Shown: positions 25,561-34,875 of the stretch, in pieces
How the letters are laid out: the number at the start of each line of letters is the position of its first letter
Position numbering within the stretch: the first letter of the stretch is position 1
Source of the DNA: Arcicella rosea
Lineage (GTDB): Bacteria; Bacteroidota; Bacteroidia; Cytophagales; Spirosomataceae
NCBI RefSeq assembly: GCF_014204325.1
Contig: NZ_JACHKT010000007.1
Span: forward strand, 1-64,000
Reading direction: 5' to 3'
Length of the DNA stretch: 64,000 nt
Made by a program: the position numbers and the translations under genes
Notes under the pieces: generated by a model
Database searches by the model: none
Told to the model about the DNA's origin: nothing
The model's input: only the letters and a program-made list of their open reading frames with translations

Positions 25561-25954
25561 GATGAAAATAGTATTACTGTTTTTTGCCTTGTCTGAGGTA
25601 TTTAGTTAAAAAATATTTACTCAAAATATAAATGCAATGATAAAACAATTTTATGCAATATTTTAATTTGTTGCAAAATAGTCAATGTTTTTCTTTAACC
25701 TTTTCTAACCTGATTTTTGTAAAATATTGTTCATAAATAATTCAAAGAGCTTTTTTAAAAATTGACAAGTACTTTAAAATGTGATATAGTAAGAATTATT
25801 GTAAAAAATTTAATGCAACCGATTGCATAATAAAAATTAATTTTCATCTTTACGATGACATTCGGAAACATTTAAAATTGTAAACAAGTAGAAAAGTAGC
25901 TACATGGTTCTTTTAAAAAATGAATGTTTGAAAAACTATGAAAAGATAAATACT
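25561..25954. other. intergenic control region between LacI and the uronate cluster
   Basis: 394 bp, very AT-rich, no gene. It holds a LacI-type palindrome at 25813-25828 and several further TGCAA/TTGCA half-sites between 25630 and 25680. The region probably contains both divergent promoters, but no perfect TTTG...TAnnTTTG pair was found. Confidence 0.6.
25813..25828. promoter_or_regulatory. LacI-type operator
   Basis: ATGCAA-CCGA-TTGCAT, a 16-bp dyad with 6-bp arms, close in form to LacI/GalR-family operators (TGCAAnCGnTTGCA type). It is 126 bp before the first oxidoreductase start and 252 bp from the LacI start. Confidence 0.7.
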
Positions 25955-27352
25955 ATGTCACAAGAACAGAAAAACAACCTCTCACGCAGACAGTTCCTTG
26001 ACCTAAGTATCAAAGGAACTTTGGCAAGTACAGTCATTGCTGGTTTTCCGACGATTGTTCCCGCTTCGGTATTTGGAAAAAATGCTCCGAGTAATAGAAT
26101 CAATATTGGAGCGATTGGAACTGGAAGAATTTCAAGAGGACATGATATTCCGGGTGTTTGGAAGTACGATAATGCCCAAATCATAGCAGTTTGCGATGTG
26201 GATAGTAACCGTGCTGACTTAGCGAAAAAATTAGTGAATGAGTATTATACCAAAAAATCAGGAAAAGATTTTGACGGCGTAAATACTTATACCGATTACC
26301 GTGAATTGTTGTTGAATAAAGATATTGATGCCGTTTTGGTCAGTACGCCCGACCATTGGCACGCTCCGATTGTGATTCATGCGGTTGGTGCAAAAAAGGA
26401 TGTATATATGCAAAAACCTGCTTCCTTGACGATTTCGGAAGGAAGAATGATGGCAGATGCTGTAAAAAAATCGGGAAGAATCGTACAAGTTGGTTCGCAA
26501 CAGCGTTCGTCTAATCAATTTAGATATGCTGCCGAATTGGTCAGAAATGGCAGAATCGGTACTTTGAAAACGGTTTATGTAGGTTTGCCGGGCGACCCTT
26601 CGGGCGATGAAGAAGTAGCAATGCCAATTCCGAAAAACTTAAATTATGATATGTGGCTCGGCACAACGCCCGAAGTATATTATACCGAAAAAAGAGTACA
26701 TCCACAAGTTGGTTTCGACCGTCCGGGTTGGTTGCGTTGCGAACAATTTGGAGCGGGCATGATTACGGGTTGGGGTTCACATCATATAGACTGTGCTCAC
26801 TGGGCAATGAATACAGAATATACTGGGCCAATCGAAATTTGGGGAAAAGCAGATTTTCCTAAAAAAGGACTTTGGAATGTTCATGGTATTTTCACGACGG
26901 AAGCTTTGTATGAAAATGGTGTAAGAATGGTAGTAAGTAATGAATTACCGAATGGAATAAAATTTGAAGGAACAGAAGGCTGGATTTTTGTTTCGAGAGG
27001 TGATTCATCTGTTACAGCCAGCGACCCAATTGCCAAACAAATGGCTGCAAAAGCTCTTGATGCCAGCGACCCGAAAATCATTACTTCGGTGATTGGTGAA
27101 AACGAAATTCATTTGCCAATGAGTAAAGACCATCATGGCAACTGGTTGGAAAGTATTGTTTCCAGAAAAGAACCCATTGCACCTGCCGAAGTTGGGCATC
27201 GTTCATGTTCTGCTTGTTTGTTGCATCATGCAGCGATGAAACTGAATCGCAAATTATATTGGAATCCGAAAAAAGAACGCTTCGTTAATGACCCAGAAGC
27301 AAATTTATTATTGGCAAGAGAACAAAGAAAACCTTATGCGATAAAAATATAG
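25955..27352 (+). CDS. Gfo/Idh/MocA-family oxidoreductase with Tat-type leader
   Basis: 465 aa from the ATG at 25955 (upstream in-frame starts at 25904 and 25938 give a longer leader). SRRQFLDLSIKGTLASTVIA is a twin-arginine-type signal, then an NAD(P) fold (NIGAIGTGRISRGHDIPGV), VSTPDHWHAPI and the catalytic-lysine region YMQKPASLT. The C-terminal part (RPGWLRCEQFGAGMITGWGS) is typical of secreted Bacteroidota members. First gene of the cluster after the LacI operator. Likely oxidises a sugar with a tightly bound cofactor. Confidence 0.86.
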   Translation: MSQEQKNNLSRRQFLDLSIKGTLASTVIAGFPTIVPASVFGKNAPSNRINIGAIGTGRISRGHDIPGVWKYDNAQIIAVCDVDSNRADLAKKLVNEYYTKKSGKDFDGVNTYTDYRELLLNKDIDAVLVSTPDHWHAPIVIHAVGAKKDVYMQKPASLTISEGRMMADAVKKSGRIVQVGSQQRSSNQFRYAAELVRNGRIGTLKTVYVGLPGDPSGDEEVAMPIPKNLNYDMWLGTTPEVYYTEKRVHPQVGFDRPGWLRCEQFGAGMITGWGSHHIDCAHWAMNTEYTGPIEIWGKADFPKKGLWNVHGIFTTEALYENGVRMVVSNELPNGIKFEGTEGWIFVSRGDSSVTASDPIAKQMAAKALDASDPKIITSVIGENEIHLPMSKDHHGNWLESIVSRKEPIAPAEVGHRSCSACLLHHAAMKLNRKLYWNPKKERFVNDPEANLLLAREQRKPYAIKI

Positions 27353-27565
27353 CTTTCGGATTTCGGGTGTTGGATTTCAGATTTCGGGTATCGGATTTCT
27401 GAATGAGACACAGAGAAACTCAGAGCATACACAGAGTTTCACAGAGATTAGCGAAAATACTCTGTGAAACTCTTTAAAAACTCTGTTAAACTCTGTGTAT
27501 AATTGACCCAAAATCAATTAATAAAGCAAATAAAAAAAGCTCAAAGCTCACAGCTATAAAAAAAC
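27353..27565. repeat. nested inverted-repeat spacer R3, copy 1
   Basis: The core hairpin has arms AGAGTTTCACAGAG (27433-27446) and CTCTGTGAAACTCT (27460-27473), 14 bp perfect. Outer, looser arms are ACACAGAGAAACTCAGAG on the left and ACTCTGTTAAACTCTGTGT on the right. It ends in AAGCTCAAAGCTCACAGCT, 13 bp before the next start codon. The same structure recurs in two later spacers of this cluster. Confidence 0.8.
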
Positions 27566-28948
27566 ATGAAATTTACTCATTTCAATACAACACTTCTTAG
27601 TATAAGTTTAGGTTTGTCTTCGCTTGCTTTTGCTCAGAAGCCTAAGCAGACTGTAAAACTTATCACACTTGACCCTGGTCATTTTCATGCGGCTTTGGTG
27701 CAGAAAAATATGTATCCAGAAGTAAGTCCAACTGTGCAAGTATATGCTCCCGTGGGCAATGATTTGCATTATCATTTAGACAGAATCAATTCTTATAATT
27801 CAAGAGCTGAAAATCCGACTTCATGGCACGAGAAAATTTATGCAGGCAATGATTATCTCGAAAAAATGTTGGCTGAAAAAGCAGGAAATGTAGTCGTGAT
27901 TGCTGGAAATAATAGAATCAAAGCAGATTATTTGGCAAAATCGGTCGGAGCAGGCTTTAATGTACTTTCCGATAAACCGATGATTATTGATGCCAAAGAT
28001 TTTCCGAAACTTCAAGCGACCTTTAAAAAAGCTGCTGAAAACAAAGTACTGCTTTATGATATTATGACCGAGCGTTATGAAATCAGTACGATGTTGCAAA
28101 GAGCTTTTGCGTTGATTCCTTCGGTTTTTGGAAAACTTGAAAAAGGTACGCCCGAAAACCCAGCCGTTACCAAAGAAAGCGTTCATCATTTTTATAAATA
28201 TGTTTCTGGAAGTGTACTCACAAGACCTACTTGGTTTATGGACGTAGCCCAACAAGGAGAAGGAATTGTAGATGTAACTACGCATTTAGTTGATTTGATT
28301 CAGTGGGAGTGTTTTCCAGCACAAGTAATTGATTATAAAAAAGACATCAAAATCACCAATGCCAAGCGATGGACGACTGAAATGACTTTAAATCAGTTTA
28401 AAACCATCACGAAAACAGAAGGATTTCCAGCATTTTTAAAGAAAGATTTAGCCAATGATACTACTTTGAAAATTTATGCCAATGGCGAAATCAACTATCA
28501 ATTGAAAGGCGTTCATGCCAAAGCTTCTGTGATTTGGGCTTATAAAGCACCCGAAGGCGGGGGCGATACGCATTACTCCATTATGCGTGGCACAAAAGCC
28601 AATCTGATTATTCGTCAAGGAGCAGAGCAAGCTTACAAACCCACTTTATACATTGAGCCTGTGAATGTTTCGGGAAATTATGAAGCAGAAATTCAAAAAG
28701 CAGTAGCTGAATTACAAAAGGATTTTGCAGGGATTTCAGTGAAAAAAAATGCCAAAGGTTGGGAAGTAATTATCCCAGAAAAGTACAAAGAAGGACATGA
28801 AGCACATTTTGGAAGAGTAACAGAAAAATACTTAGCATTTTTGAAAGAAGGTAAATTACCCAATTGGGAAGTACCGAACATGATTTCAAAGTATTATATC
28901 ACTACCAAAGCTTTAGAAATTGCCAAAAAGACTAAGTCAGCTAAATAA
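27566..28948 (+). CDS. secreted Gfo/Idh/MocA-type oxidoreductase
   Basis: 460 aa with a Sec signal peptide (…SSLAFA before Q24). An N-terminal nucleotide-binding region in which LDPGHFHAALV replaces the usual GxGxxG start, NNRIKADYL and VLSDKPMII (the EKP-like lysine), then a long putative oxidoreductase C-terminal domain (HHFYKYVSGS, PTWFMDVAQQGEGIVDVTTH). The family is common in Bacteroidota carbohydrate clusters. Substrate unknown; probably acts with its two neighbours. Confidence 0.8.
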   Translation: MKFTHFNTTLLSISLGLSSLAFAQKPKQTVKLITLDPGHFHAALVQKNMYPEVSPTVQVYAPVGNDLHYHLDRINSYNSRAENPTSWHEKIYAGNDYLEKMLAEKAGNVVVIAGNNRIKADYLAKSVGAGFNVLSDKPMIIDAKDFPKLQATFKKAAENKVLLYDIMTERYEISTMLQRAFALIPSVFGKLEKGTPENPAVTKESVHHFYKYVSGSVLTRPTWFMDVAQQGEGIVDVTTHLVDLIQWECFPAQVIDYKKDIKITNAKRWTTEMTLNQFKTITKTEGFPAFLKKDLANDTTLKIYANGEINYQLKGVHAKASVIWAYKAPEGGGDTHYSIMRGTKANLIIRQGAEQAYKPTLYIEPVNVSGNYEAEIQKAVAELQKDFAGISVKKNAKGWEVIIPEKYKEGHEAHFGRVTEKYLAFLKEGKLPNWEVPNMISKYYITTKALEIAKKTKSAK

Positions 28949-28963
28949 AACCGTATTGAAACC

Positions 28964-30127
28964 ATGAAAAACGAACAAAATAAACGTAGAGATTTTCTTA
29001 AAAATGCCCTTGCTTCGGCGACTGGTTTGGTATTATTACCCAGTATTTCACAAGAAGTAGTGGCAAATTCAACACAGAGTAAAACAATCGTATCGCCTTA
29101 TATTCACAAAAATATTGCTCCAAAAATCAAATTTTCCGTGATTGGAATGAATCATGGACATATTTATGGACAAGTAGAGGCTGTCATTCGTGGCGGTGGT
29201 GAATTGGTTTCATACTTTGCGAAAGAAGCAGATTTGTTGAGCAATTTTGCTAAAAGATACCCTAATGCCAAACAGGCATCAAGCGAAGCAGAAATTTTGG
29301 AAGATAAATCTATTCACTTGGTTTTAAGTTCATCCATTGCCAGTGAAAGAGCTCCTTTGGGTATTAGAGTAATGAAACACGGAAAAGATTTTATGTCGGA
29401 TAAACCGGGTATTACTACACTTGAACAATTAGCAGAAGTAAGAAAAGTACAAAAAGAGACTAAGCGAATATATTCAATTATGTTCAGTGAACGCTTTGAA
29501 AATAAGGCTACAGTAAAGGCTGGAGAATTGGTAAAAGCAGGAGCGATTGGCAAAGTAATTCAAACGATTGGTATGGGCCCGCATAGAATCAATCTTGCTT
29601 CAAGACCCGCTTGGTTTTTTGATAAAAAACAATTTGGTGGCATCCTTTGTGACATTGGTTCTCATCAATGTGACCAGTTTTTATTCTTTACAGGTTCGAC
29701 CAAAGCGGAAGTAGTAAGTTCGCAAGTAGCGAATTATACCCACAAACAATATCCTCAGTTTGAAGATTTTGGCGATATGGTTTTGCGTGGAAACGAAGGA
29801 ACAGGCTATGTAAGAGTCGATTGGTTTTCACCTGATGGTTTAAAAACGTGGGGGGATGGTCGCTTGACGATTCTTGGTACAGAAGGTTATATCGAAATTC
29901 GTAAAAATATAGATATTGCCCTTCGTGATAGTGGTAATAATTTATACTTGGTAAACAACAAAGAAACGAAGTACATCGACTGTAACAATGAAGTATTACC
30001 TTATGGCGAGCAATTGGTAAATGATATTGTGAATCGTACAGAAACAGCCATGAGCCAAGAACACTGCTTTTTAGCCACAGAATTGTCGATAAAAGCACAA
30101 AAATTTGCTCGAAATGTGGTGGTTTAG
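28964..30127 (+). CDS. Gfo/Idh/MocA-family oxidoreductase with Tat-type leader
   Basis: 387 aa. KRRDFLKNALASATGLVLLP is a twin-arginine-type leader; then IKFSVIGMNHGHIYGQVEAV, the lysine motif FMSDKPGIT and a C-terminal half with RPAWFFDKKQFGGILCDIGS. It starts 15 bp after the previous oxidoreductase, so they are co-transcribed. The three enzymes are different subfamilies rather than recent duplicates. Confidence 0.84.
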   Translation: MKNEQNKRRDFLKNALASATGLVLLPSISQEVVANSTQSKTIVSPYIHKNIAPKIKFSVIGMNHGHIYGQVEAVIRGGGELVSYFAKEADLLSNFAKRYPNAKQASSEAEILEDKSIHLVLSSSIASERAPLGIRVMKHGKDFMSDKPGITTLEQLAEVRKVQKETKRIYSIMFSERFENKATVKAGELVKAGAIGKVIQTIGMGPHRINLASRPAWFFDKKQFGGILCDIGSHQCDQFLFFTGSTKAEVVSSQVANYTHKQYPQFEDFGDMVLRGNEGTGYVRVDWFSPDGLKTWGDGRLTILGTEGYIEIRKNIDIALRDSGNNLYLVNNKETKYIDCNNEVLPYGEQLVNDIVNRTETAMSQEHCFLATELSIKAQKFARNVVV

Positions 30128-30344
30128 CTATCAGCTTTGAGCTTTTTTATTAAAATCTATGATGCTGATTAATGGACGTTTTATGAAAGCCACAGAGAGC
30201 CACAGAGAATAAAAGAGTTTCACAGAGATTATTATAATGACTCTGTGAAACTAAATAGAACCTCTGCTAAACACTGTGTAAGAAAATTGTCCAGCAATCA
30301 GATTAAAATAATTCATCATTCAAAACTCAAAACTCACAACTCAG
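30128..30344. repeat. nested inverted-repeat spacer R3, copy 2
   Basis: The core arms are AGTTTCACAGAG (30216-30227) and CTCTGTGAAACT (30241-30252), 12 bp perfect, with outer arms CACAGAGAGCCACAGAGAA and CCTCTGCTAAACACTGTGT. The spacer begins with TAGCTATCAGCTTTGAGCTT and ends with CAAAACTCAAAACTCACAAC, which are loosely inverted copies of one another. Confidence 0.8.
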
Positions 30345-31553
30345 ATGATGCACACAATGCGTTGGTTTGGTCCCAACGACCCAGTTTCTTTGATGCACAT
30401 TCGCCAAGCAGGTTGTACGGGCGTAGTTTCTGCTTTGCACCAAATACCTGTTGGAGAAGTTTGGACGATTGAAAAAATTAAGGAGAGAATCCAAATAATT
30501 GAAGCGGATAATGATAAATATTCGCCTCTTACTTGGGCGGTTGTAGAAAGTTTGCCAGTCCACGAAGACATTAAAAAAGGCTTGCCTTCGAGGGAAATTT
30601 ATATTGAAAATTATAAGATTTCACTCCGAAATTTAGCGGCTTGTGGCATCAAAACGGTATGTTATAATTTTATGCCCGTATTGGATTGGTCACGAACAAA
30701 CCTAAATTATGAAATGCCTGATGGCTCAAAAGCTCTACGTTTTGTTTGGGAGGATTTTGCTCTTTTTGATTTGTACATTCTGAAAAGAGCAAAAGCTCCT
30801 TTAGATTACACGGAAGAAGTACAAGCTTCAGCTTTGGAAAAGTTTCAGAAAATGACTGCCGAAGAAATCGCTTTGCTGACCAATACCGTTTTATTGGGTT
30901 TACCCGGTTCGGAAGAAGCATTTGAGCTTAGTAATTTTGAAGCTTTATTGGATAATTACAAACATATTGGCGATGCAGAACTGCGAGCGAATTTGTATTA
31001 TTTCGTGCAACAAATTGCTCCATTGGCTCAGGAATTAGGTGTGAATTTATGTATTCATCCCGACGACCCACCAAAATCTTTGTTAGGTTTGCCCAGAGTC
31101 GTAAGTACTGAAAATGACTTAGCCCAATTGATGGACGCTTGCGATGTGGTAGCAAATGGTATTACTTTTTGTACAGGTTCTTTAGGCGTGCGAGAAGACA
31201 ATGACTTACCAAAAATGATTCAACGCTTTGGTGAACGCATTCATTTTTTACATTTGAGAACGACCAAAAGAGAAGAAAATCCACTCAATTTTCACGAAGC
31301 CGCTCATTTAGCTGGCGATGTCGATATGTACGAAGTGGTAAAAGCGATTGTGTTGGAACAAAATCGTAGAAAAGCAGCCAATGAAGGTGTTTTTGCTATT
31401 CCTATGCGACCAGACCACGGACATTTAATGTTAGATGATTTGGATAAAACAGGAAAGAGTAAGTCATATCCCGGTTACGCTGCCATTGGTCGATTGAAAG
31501 GTTTAGCAGAATTAAGAGGTTTACAATTGGGGATTGAGCGTAGTTTGGAGTAA
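30345..31553 (+). CDS. uxuA: mannonate dehydratase
   Basis: 402 aa, the usual UxuA length. MRWFGPNDPVSLMHIRQAGC at the start, CYNFMPVLDWSRT, LCIHPDDPP, NGITFCTGSLGVR and HFLHLRTTKRE are all conserved UxuA blocks that include metal-binding Cys/His residues. It dehydrates D-mannonate to 2-keto-3-deoxy-D-gluconate (EC 4.2.1.8) in the glucuronate pathway. The adjacent GH67 glucuronidase supports this. Two ATGs occur in tandem; the first is used. Confidence 0.95.
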   Translation: MMHTMRWFGPNDPVSLMHIRQAGCTGVVSALHQIPVGEVWTIEKIKERIQIIEADNDKYSPLTWAVVESLPVHEDIKKGLPSREIYIENYKISLRNLAACGIKTVCYNFMPVLDWSRTNLNYEMPDGSKALRFVWEDFALFDLYILKRAKAPLDYTEEVQASALEKFQKMTAEEIALLTNTVLLGLPGSEEAFELSNFEALLDNYKHIGDAELRANLYYFVQQIAPLAQELGVNLCIHPDDPPKSLLGLPRVVSTENDLAQLMDACDVVANGITFCTGSLGVREDNDLPKMIQRFGERIHFLHLRTTKREENPLNFHEAAHLAGDVDMYEVVKAIVLEQNRRKAANEGVFAIPMRPDHGHLMLDDLDKTGKSKSYPGYAAIGRLKGLAELRGLQLGIERSLE

Positions 31554-31591
31554 GTGTATATGCCATCATTGTTTAAGAAAATTTATCTAGA

Positions 31592-33700
31592 ATGTTCAAA
31601 AAAATACTTTACCTTTTATTGCTTTGCCTAAGTACAAAAACTTTCGCAGATGATGGCTATCGTTTGTGGCTGAAATATGATTTAATCAAGAAGCAGCAAG
31701 AGCGAGAAAGTTATGCTCGTCTAACAAAATTCATAGTTGTCAATTCTCAACTTGACATCATAAAAACGGCTTCCATTGAATTTCAATCGGGTTTAAAAGG
31801 CTTGTTAGGAAAATCCGTTCCAGTTGTTACTTCTTCAAAAAGTACTGGAGGAATTGTCTTTCAATTGTCTCTCAACAAAGATTTGAATGAAGAAGGTTAC
31901 TCAATTACAAGCCAAAATGGTAATATCGTCATCAATGCCAATACTGAAAAAGGCATTTTGTACGGTACTTTTGAATTACTCAGAAATATTCAAACGGGAA
32001 AATCTTTGGCGAACATTTCGATAGTAAGTAATCCTAAAATTCAATACAGAATGTTGAATCATTGGGACAATCCACTCGGAACAATCGAAAGAGGTTACGC
32101 AGGTTCTTCTTTGTGGAAATGGTACGAATTGCCTGAAAATATCGACCCACGTTATAAAGATTATGCCCGTGCGAATGCCTCAATTGGCATCAACGCAACG
32201 GTGGTAAATAATGTAAATGCCAGTGCAAGATTTATGACAAAAGAGTACTTGTTGAAAGTAAAAGCTTTGGCAGATGTATTTCGTCCTTACGGCATTAAAG
32301 TATTTTTATCTATCAATTTTGCGGCCCCGAAAATTCTCAAAGGAACAAAAACTTCCGACCCACTCGACCCACAAGTACGTGCTTGGTGGCAAGCTAAAAC
32401 ACAAGAGATTTACAGCATCATTCCAGATTTTGGAGGATACTTGGTAAAAGCTAACTCAGAAGGCGAACCCGGCCCACAAGATTTTGGCAGAACCCATGCC
32501 GACGGAGCGAATATGTTGGCAGAAGCATTGAAACCCTACACTGGCGTAGTAATTTGGAGAGCATTTGTGTATAAACCAAGTTCAAAAGACGACCAAAAAG
32601 GCGACCGCTACAAAGAAGCTTACAAGGATTTTAAACCTTTGGATGGACAATTTGATAAAAAAGTAATCGTACAAGTAAAAAATGGGCCGATAGATTTTCA
32701 GCCACGTGAGCCATTTCATCCACTTTTTGGAGCAATGCCCAAAACGCCTTTGGCAATGGAATTTCAGATTACACAAGAATACTTAGGTTTCACTACTAAT
32801 TTGGTTTATTTAGCACCATTGTTTAAAGAGTGCTTAGAATCAGACACTTATGTAAATGGAAAAGGTTCAACGGTGGCAAAGGTGATAGATGGTTCTCTTC
32901 ACGATTATCAATTAACAGCTATTGCAGGCGTAGCTAATACGGGTTCGGATAGAAACTGGACAGGGCATTTTATGTCGCAAGCCAATTGGTATGCTTTTGG
33001 TCGTTTGGCTTGGAATCATGAATTATCATCTGAGCAAATTGCTGATGAATGGGTGAAAATGACATTGAGTCACGAGCCAAAAACGGTTAAAACTGTCACC
33101 AAACTTTTAATAGAATCTCGTGAAAATTATGTGAATTTCACTACTCCTTTGGGTTTGCATCATATCATGGGACAAGGCATTCACTTTGGGCCAGAGCCTT
33201 GGTTGATGAAAAGCGACCGTCCCGATTGGGCTTCGGCATATTATCATCGTGCTGATACTTTAGGGATTGGTTTCGACAGAACAAAAAATGGCTCGGAAGC
33301 ACTTTTACTTTACACGTCCGAAGTGCAAAATCAATGGAACGACCCAGCCAAAACGCCATTACCTTATTTATTGTGGTTTCATCATGTTGGCTGGAAAACA
33401 AAATTATCAACAGGCAACACCCTTTGGGATGAACTCTGTACTCGCTATTACACAGGTTTAGCCTCTGTAAAAGATATGCGTAAGCAATGGGATTCTGTAA
33501 AACCCAACATTGATAAAGAAATTTTTGAAGACGTAGCAGGGCGTTTGGCAGTACAAGAAAGAGAAGCCATATGGTGGCGTGATGCTTGCGTTTTGTACTT
33601 CCAACAATATTCAAAAATGCCAATTCCTGCCCAATTCCCGAAGCCTGAAAGGAGTTTAGAAGAAGTAAAAAAATTGGTGGAGATTTATCAGCTTAGATAG
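31592..33700 (+). CDS. aguA: secreted GH67 alpha-glucuronidase
   Basis: 702 aa with a signal peptide (…LSTKTFA before D20). GH67 blocks are clear: YRMLNHWDNPLGTIERGYAG, YARANASIGINATVVNNVNA, the catalytic-region loop KANSEGEPGPQDFGRTHADG, and FWFHHVGW-like YLLWFHHVGWKTKL. It removes (4-O-methyl)glucuronic acid from xylan oligosaccharides. Placement 38 bp after uxuA gives a direct route for the released sugar. Confidence 0.95.
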   Translation: MFKKILYLLLLCLSTKTFADDGYRLWLKYDLIKKQQERESYARLTKFIVVNSQLDIIKTASIEFQSGLKGLLGKSVPVVTSSKSTGGIVFQLSLNKDLNEEGYSITSQNGNIVINANTEKGILYGTFELLRNIQTGKSLANISIVSNPKIQYRMLNHWDNPLGTIERGYAGSSLWKWYELPENIDPRYKDYARANASIGINATVVNNVNASARFMTKEYLLKVKALADVFRPYGIKVFLSINFAAPKILKGTKTSDPLDPQVRAWWQAKTQEIYSIIPDFGGYLVKANSEGEPGPQDFGRTHADGANMLAEALKPYTGVVIWRAFVYKPSSKDDQKGDRYKEAYKDFKPLDGQFDKKVIVQVKNGPIDFQPREPFHPLFGAMPKTPLAMEFQITQEYLGFTTNLVYLAPLFKECLESDTYVNGKGSTVAKVIDGSLHDYQLTAIAGVANTGSDRNWTGHFMSQANWYAFGRLAWNHELSSEQIADEWVKMTLSHEPKTVKTVTKLLIESRENYVNFTTPLGLHHIMGQGIHFGPEPWLMKSDRPDWASAYYHRADTLGIGFDRTKNGSEALLLYTSEVQNQWNDPAKTPLPYLLWFHHVGWKTKLSTGNTLWDELCTRYYTGLASVKDMRKQWDSVKPNIDKEIFEDVAGRLAVQEREAIWWRDACVLYFQQYSKMPIPAQFPKPERSLEEVKKLVEIYQLR

Positions 33701-33894
33701 CTTTCGGCTGTGAGCTTTGAGCTGAGAGTTCGACACAGAGTAACACAGAGAATATAAAGAGTTTCACAGAGAAATATTACCATACAACACTCTGTGAAAC
33801 TCTTAAAACTCCGCTAAACTCAGTGTCACAAATGCGTTCTTAAATACTTTAAATTAAAAAGCTGATGGCTCATAGCTCACAGCTAAAATAACTT
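33701..33894. repeat. nested inverted-repeat spacer R3, copy 3
   Basis: The core arms are AAGAGTTTCACAGAG (33757-33771) and CTCTGTGAAACTCTT (33790-33804), 15 bp perfect. Middle arms CACAGAGTAACACAGAG and ACTCCGCTAAACTCAGTGTC lie outside them, and outer arms built from GCTGTGAGCTTTGAGCT and AGCTCACAGCT flank the whole. It fills the gap between the GH67 and SDR genes. Confidence 0.8.
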
Positions 33895-34644
33895 ATGTTT
33901 TCATTACAAGGAAAAATTGCCCTAATTACTGGGGGCGGAAGTGGAATTGGCTTTGCCATTGCTCAGTGCATGATTCAAGCAGGAGCGAAAGTAGTCATTA
34001 CGGGCAGACGTGAACAAATGTTAAAAGATGCTGTGGCTGAATTAGGCGAAAGTGCTTTTTATTTCGTCAACGACGTAACAGCTTTAGAGCATTTAGAAGA
34101 TTTAGTGGAGCAAATTGAAACACAAATTGGAGCGATTGATATTTTGGTCAACAATGCGGGAATCAATATGAAAAAATTTGCGGTAGAAGTAACAGACGAA
34201 GAATTTAGCAGAATTGTCAATACCAATTTGAATGCCGTTTTCGCCCTAACTCGTGCTTGTGCCAAAAAAATGCTTCCACGCAAAAGCGGTTCAATTTTGA
34301 TGATTTCTTCAATGGCTGCCTATTATGGTATCGACAGAGTAGTGGCTTATACGGCTTCAAAATGTGGGGTTGAAGGCATGGTAAAAGCTTTAGCCATGGA
34401 ATTTTCTACCGAAAATGTTCGTGTAAATGCGATTGCTCCAGGTTTTATCGAAACGGCAATGTCAAAAACCGCTATGAATTCCGACCCAGCCCGAAAACAC
34501 AAAGCCCTCGACAGAACGCCAATGGGCTATTTCGGTCAGCCCGAAGATATTGGCATGGCGGCAGTATTTTTATCGTCTGATGAGGCAAAGTATATTACTG
34601 GTGCTTCACTTCCTGTGGATGGCGGAAATTCAATTGGGTTTTAA
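33895..34644 (+). CDS. short-chain dehydrogenase, probable mannonate oxidoreductase
   Basis: 249 aa classical SDR: GGGSGIG at 13-19, NNAG at 86-89, catalytic S139, Y152 and K156 (YTASK), C-terminal GASLPVDGG. All active residues are present. It lies between uxuA/GH67 and an ExuT-like transporter, and no UxuB (long-chain polyol dehydrogenase) is seen, so it may reduce fructuronate to mannonate or act on 2-keto-3-deoxygluconate. That role is an inference from context. Confidence 0.85.
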   Translation: MFSLQGKIALITGGGSGIGFAIAQCMIQAGAKVVITGRREQMLKDAVAELGESAFYFVNDVTALEHLEDLVEQIETQIGAIDILVNNAGINMKKFAVEVTDEEFSRIVNTNLNAVFALTRACAKKMLPRKSGSILMISSMAAYYGIDRVVAYTASKCGVEGMVKALAMEFSTENVRVNAIAPGFIETAMSKTAMNSDPARKHKALDRTPMGYFGQPEDIGMAAVFLSSDEAKYITGASLPVDGGNSIGF

Positions 34645-34651
34645 TATTGTT

Positions 34652-34730
34652 TTAGGCGGTAAGCTACAGGCTTTAGGCGTTAAATTTTTGAAGCAAACAG
34701 CCTATTGCCTAAAGCCAATGCTTAAAGCAA
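34652..34730. repeat. inverted repeat with GCTTTAGGC words
   Basis: TAGGCGGTAAGCTACAGGCT plus TTAGGC on the left and GCCTAAAGCCAATGCTTAAA on the right form an imperfect hairpin downstream of the SDR stop. Its base composition is unlike the R3 spacers, so it is a separate element type. Confidence 0.55.
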
Positions 34731-34875
34731 ACCAAGTGTTCTTATCTGTTCTATGTTATTATTGTAATAATCTTGAAAAAGATAGATATTGTCATAAATT
34801 TGTCTTCAATCATATTAAGACAATTTAAACGATTTACAACTCAAAGCTCAGGCTTCATTTCAAAATTTATTATCC

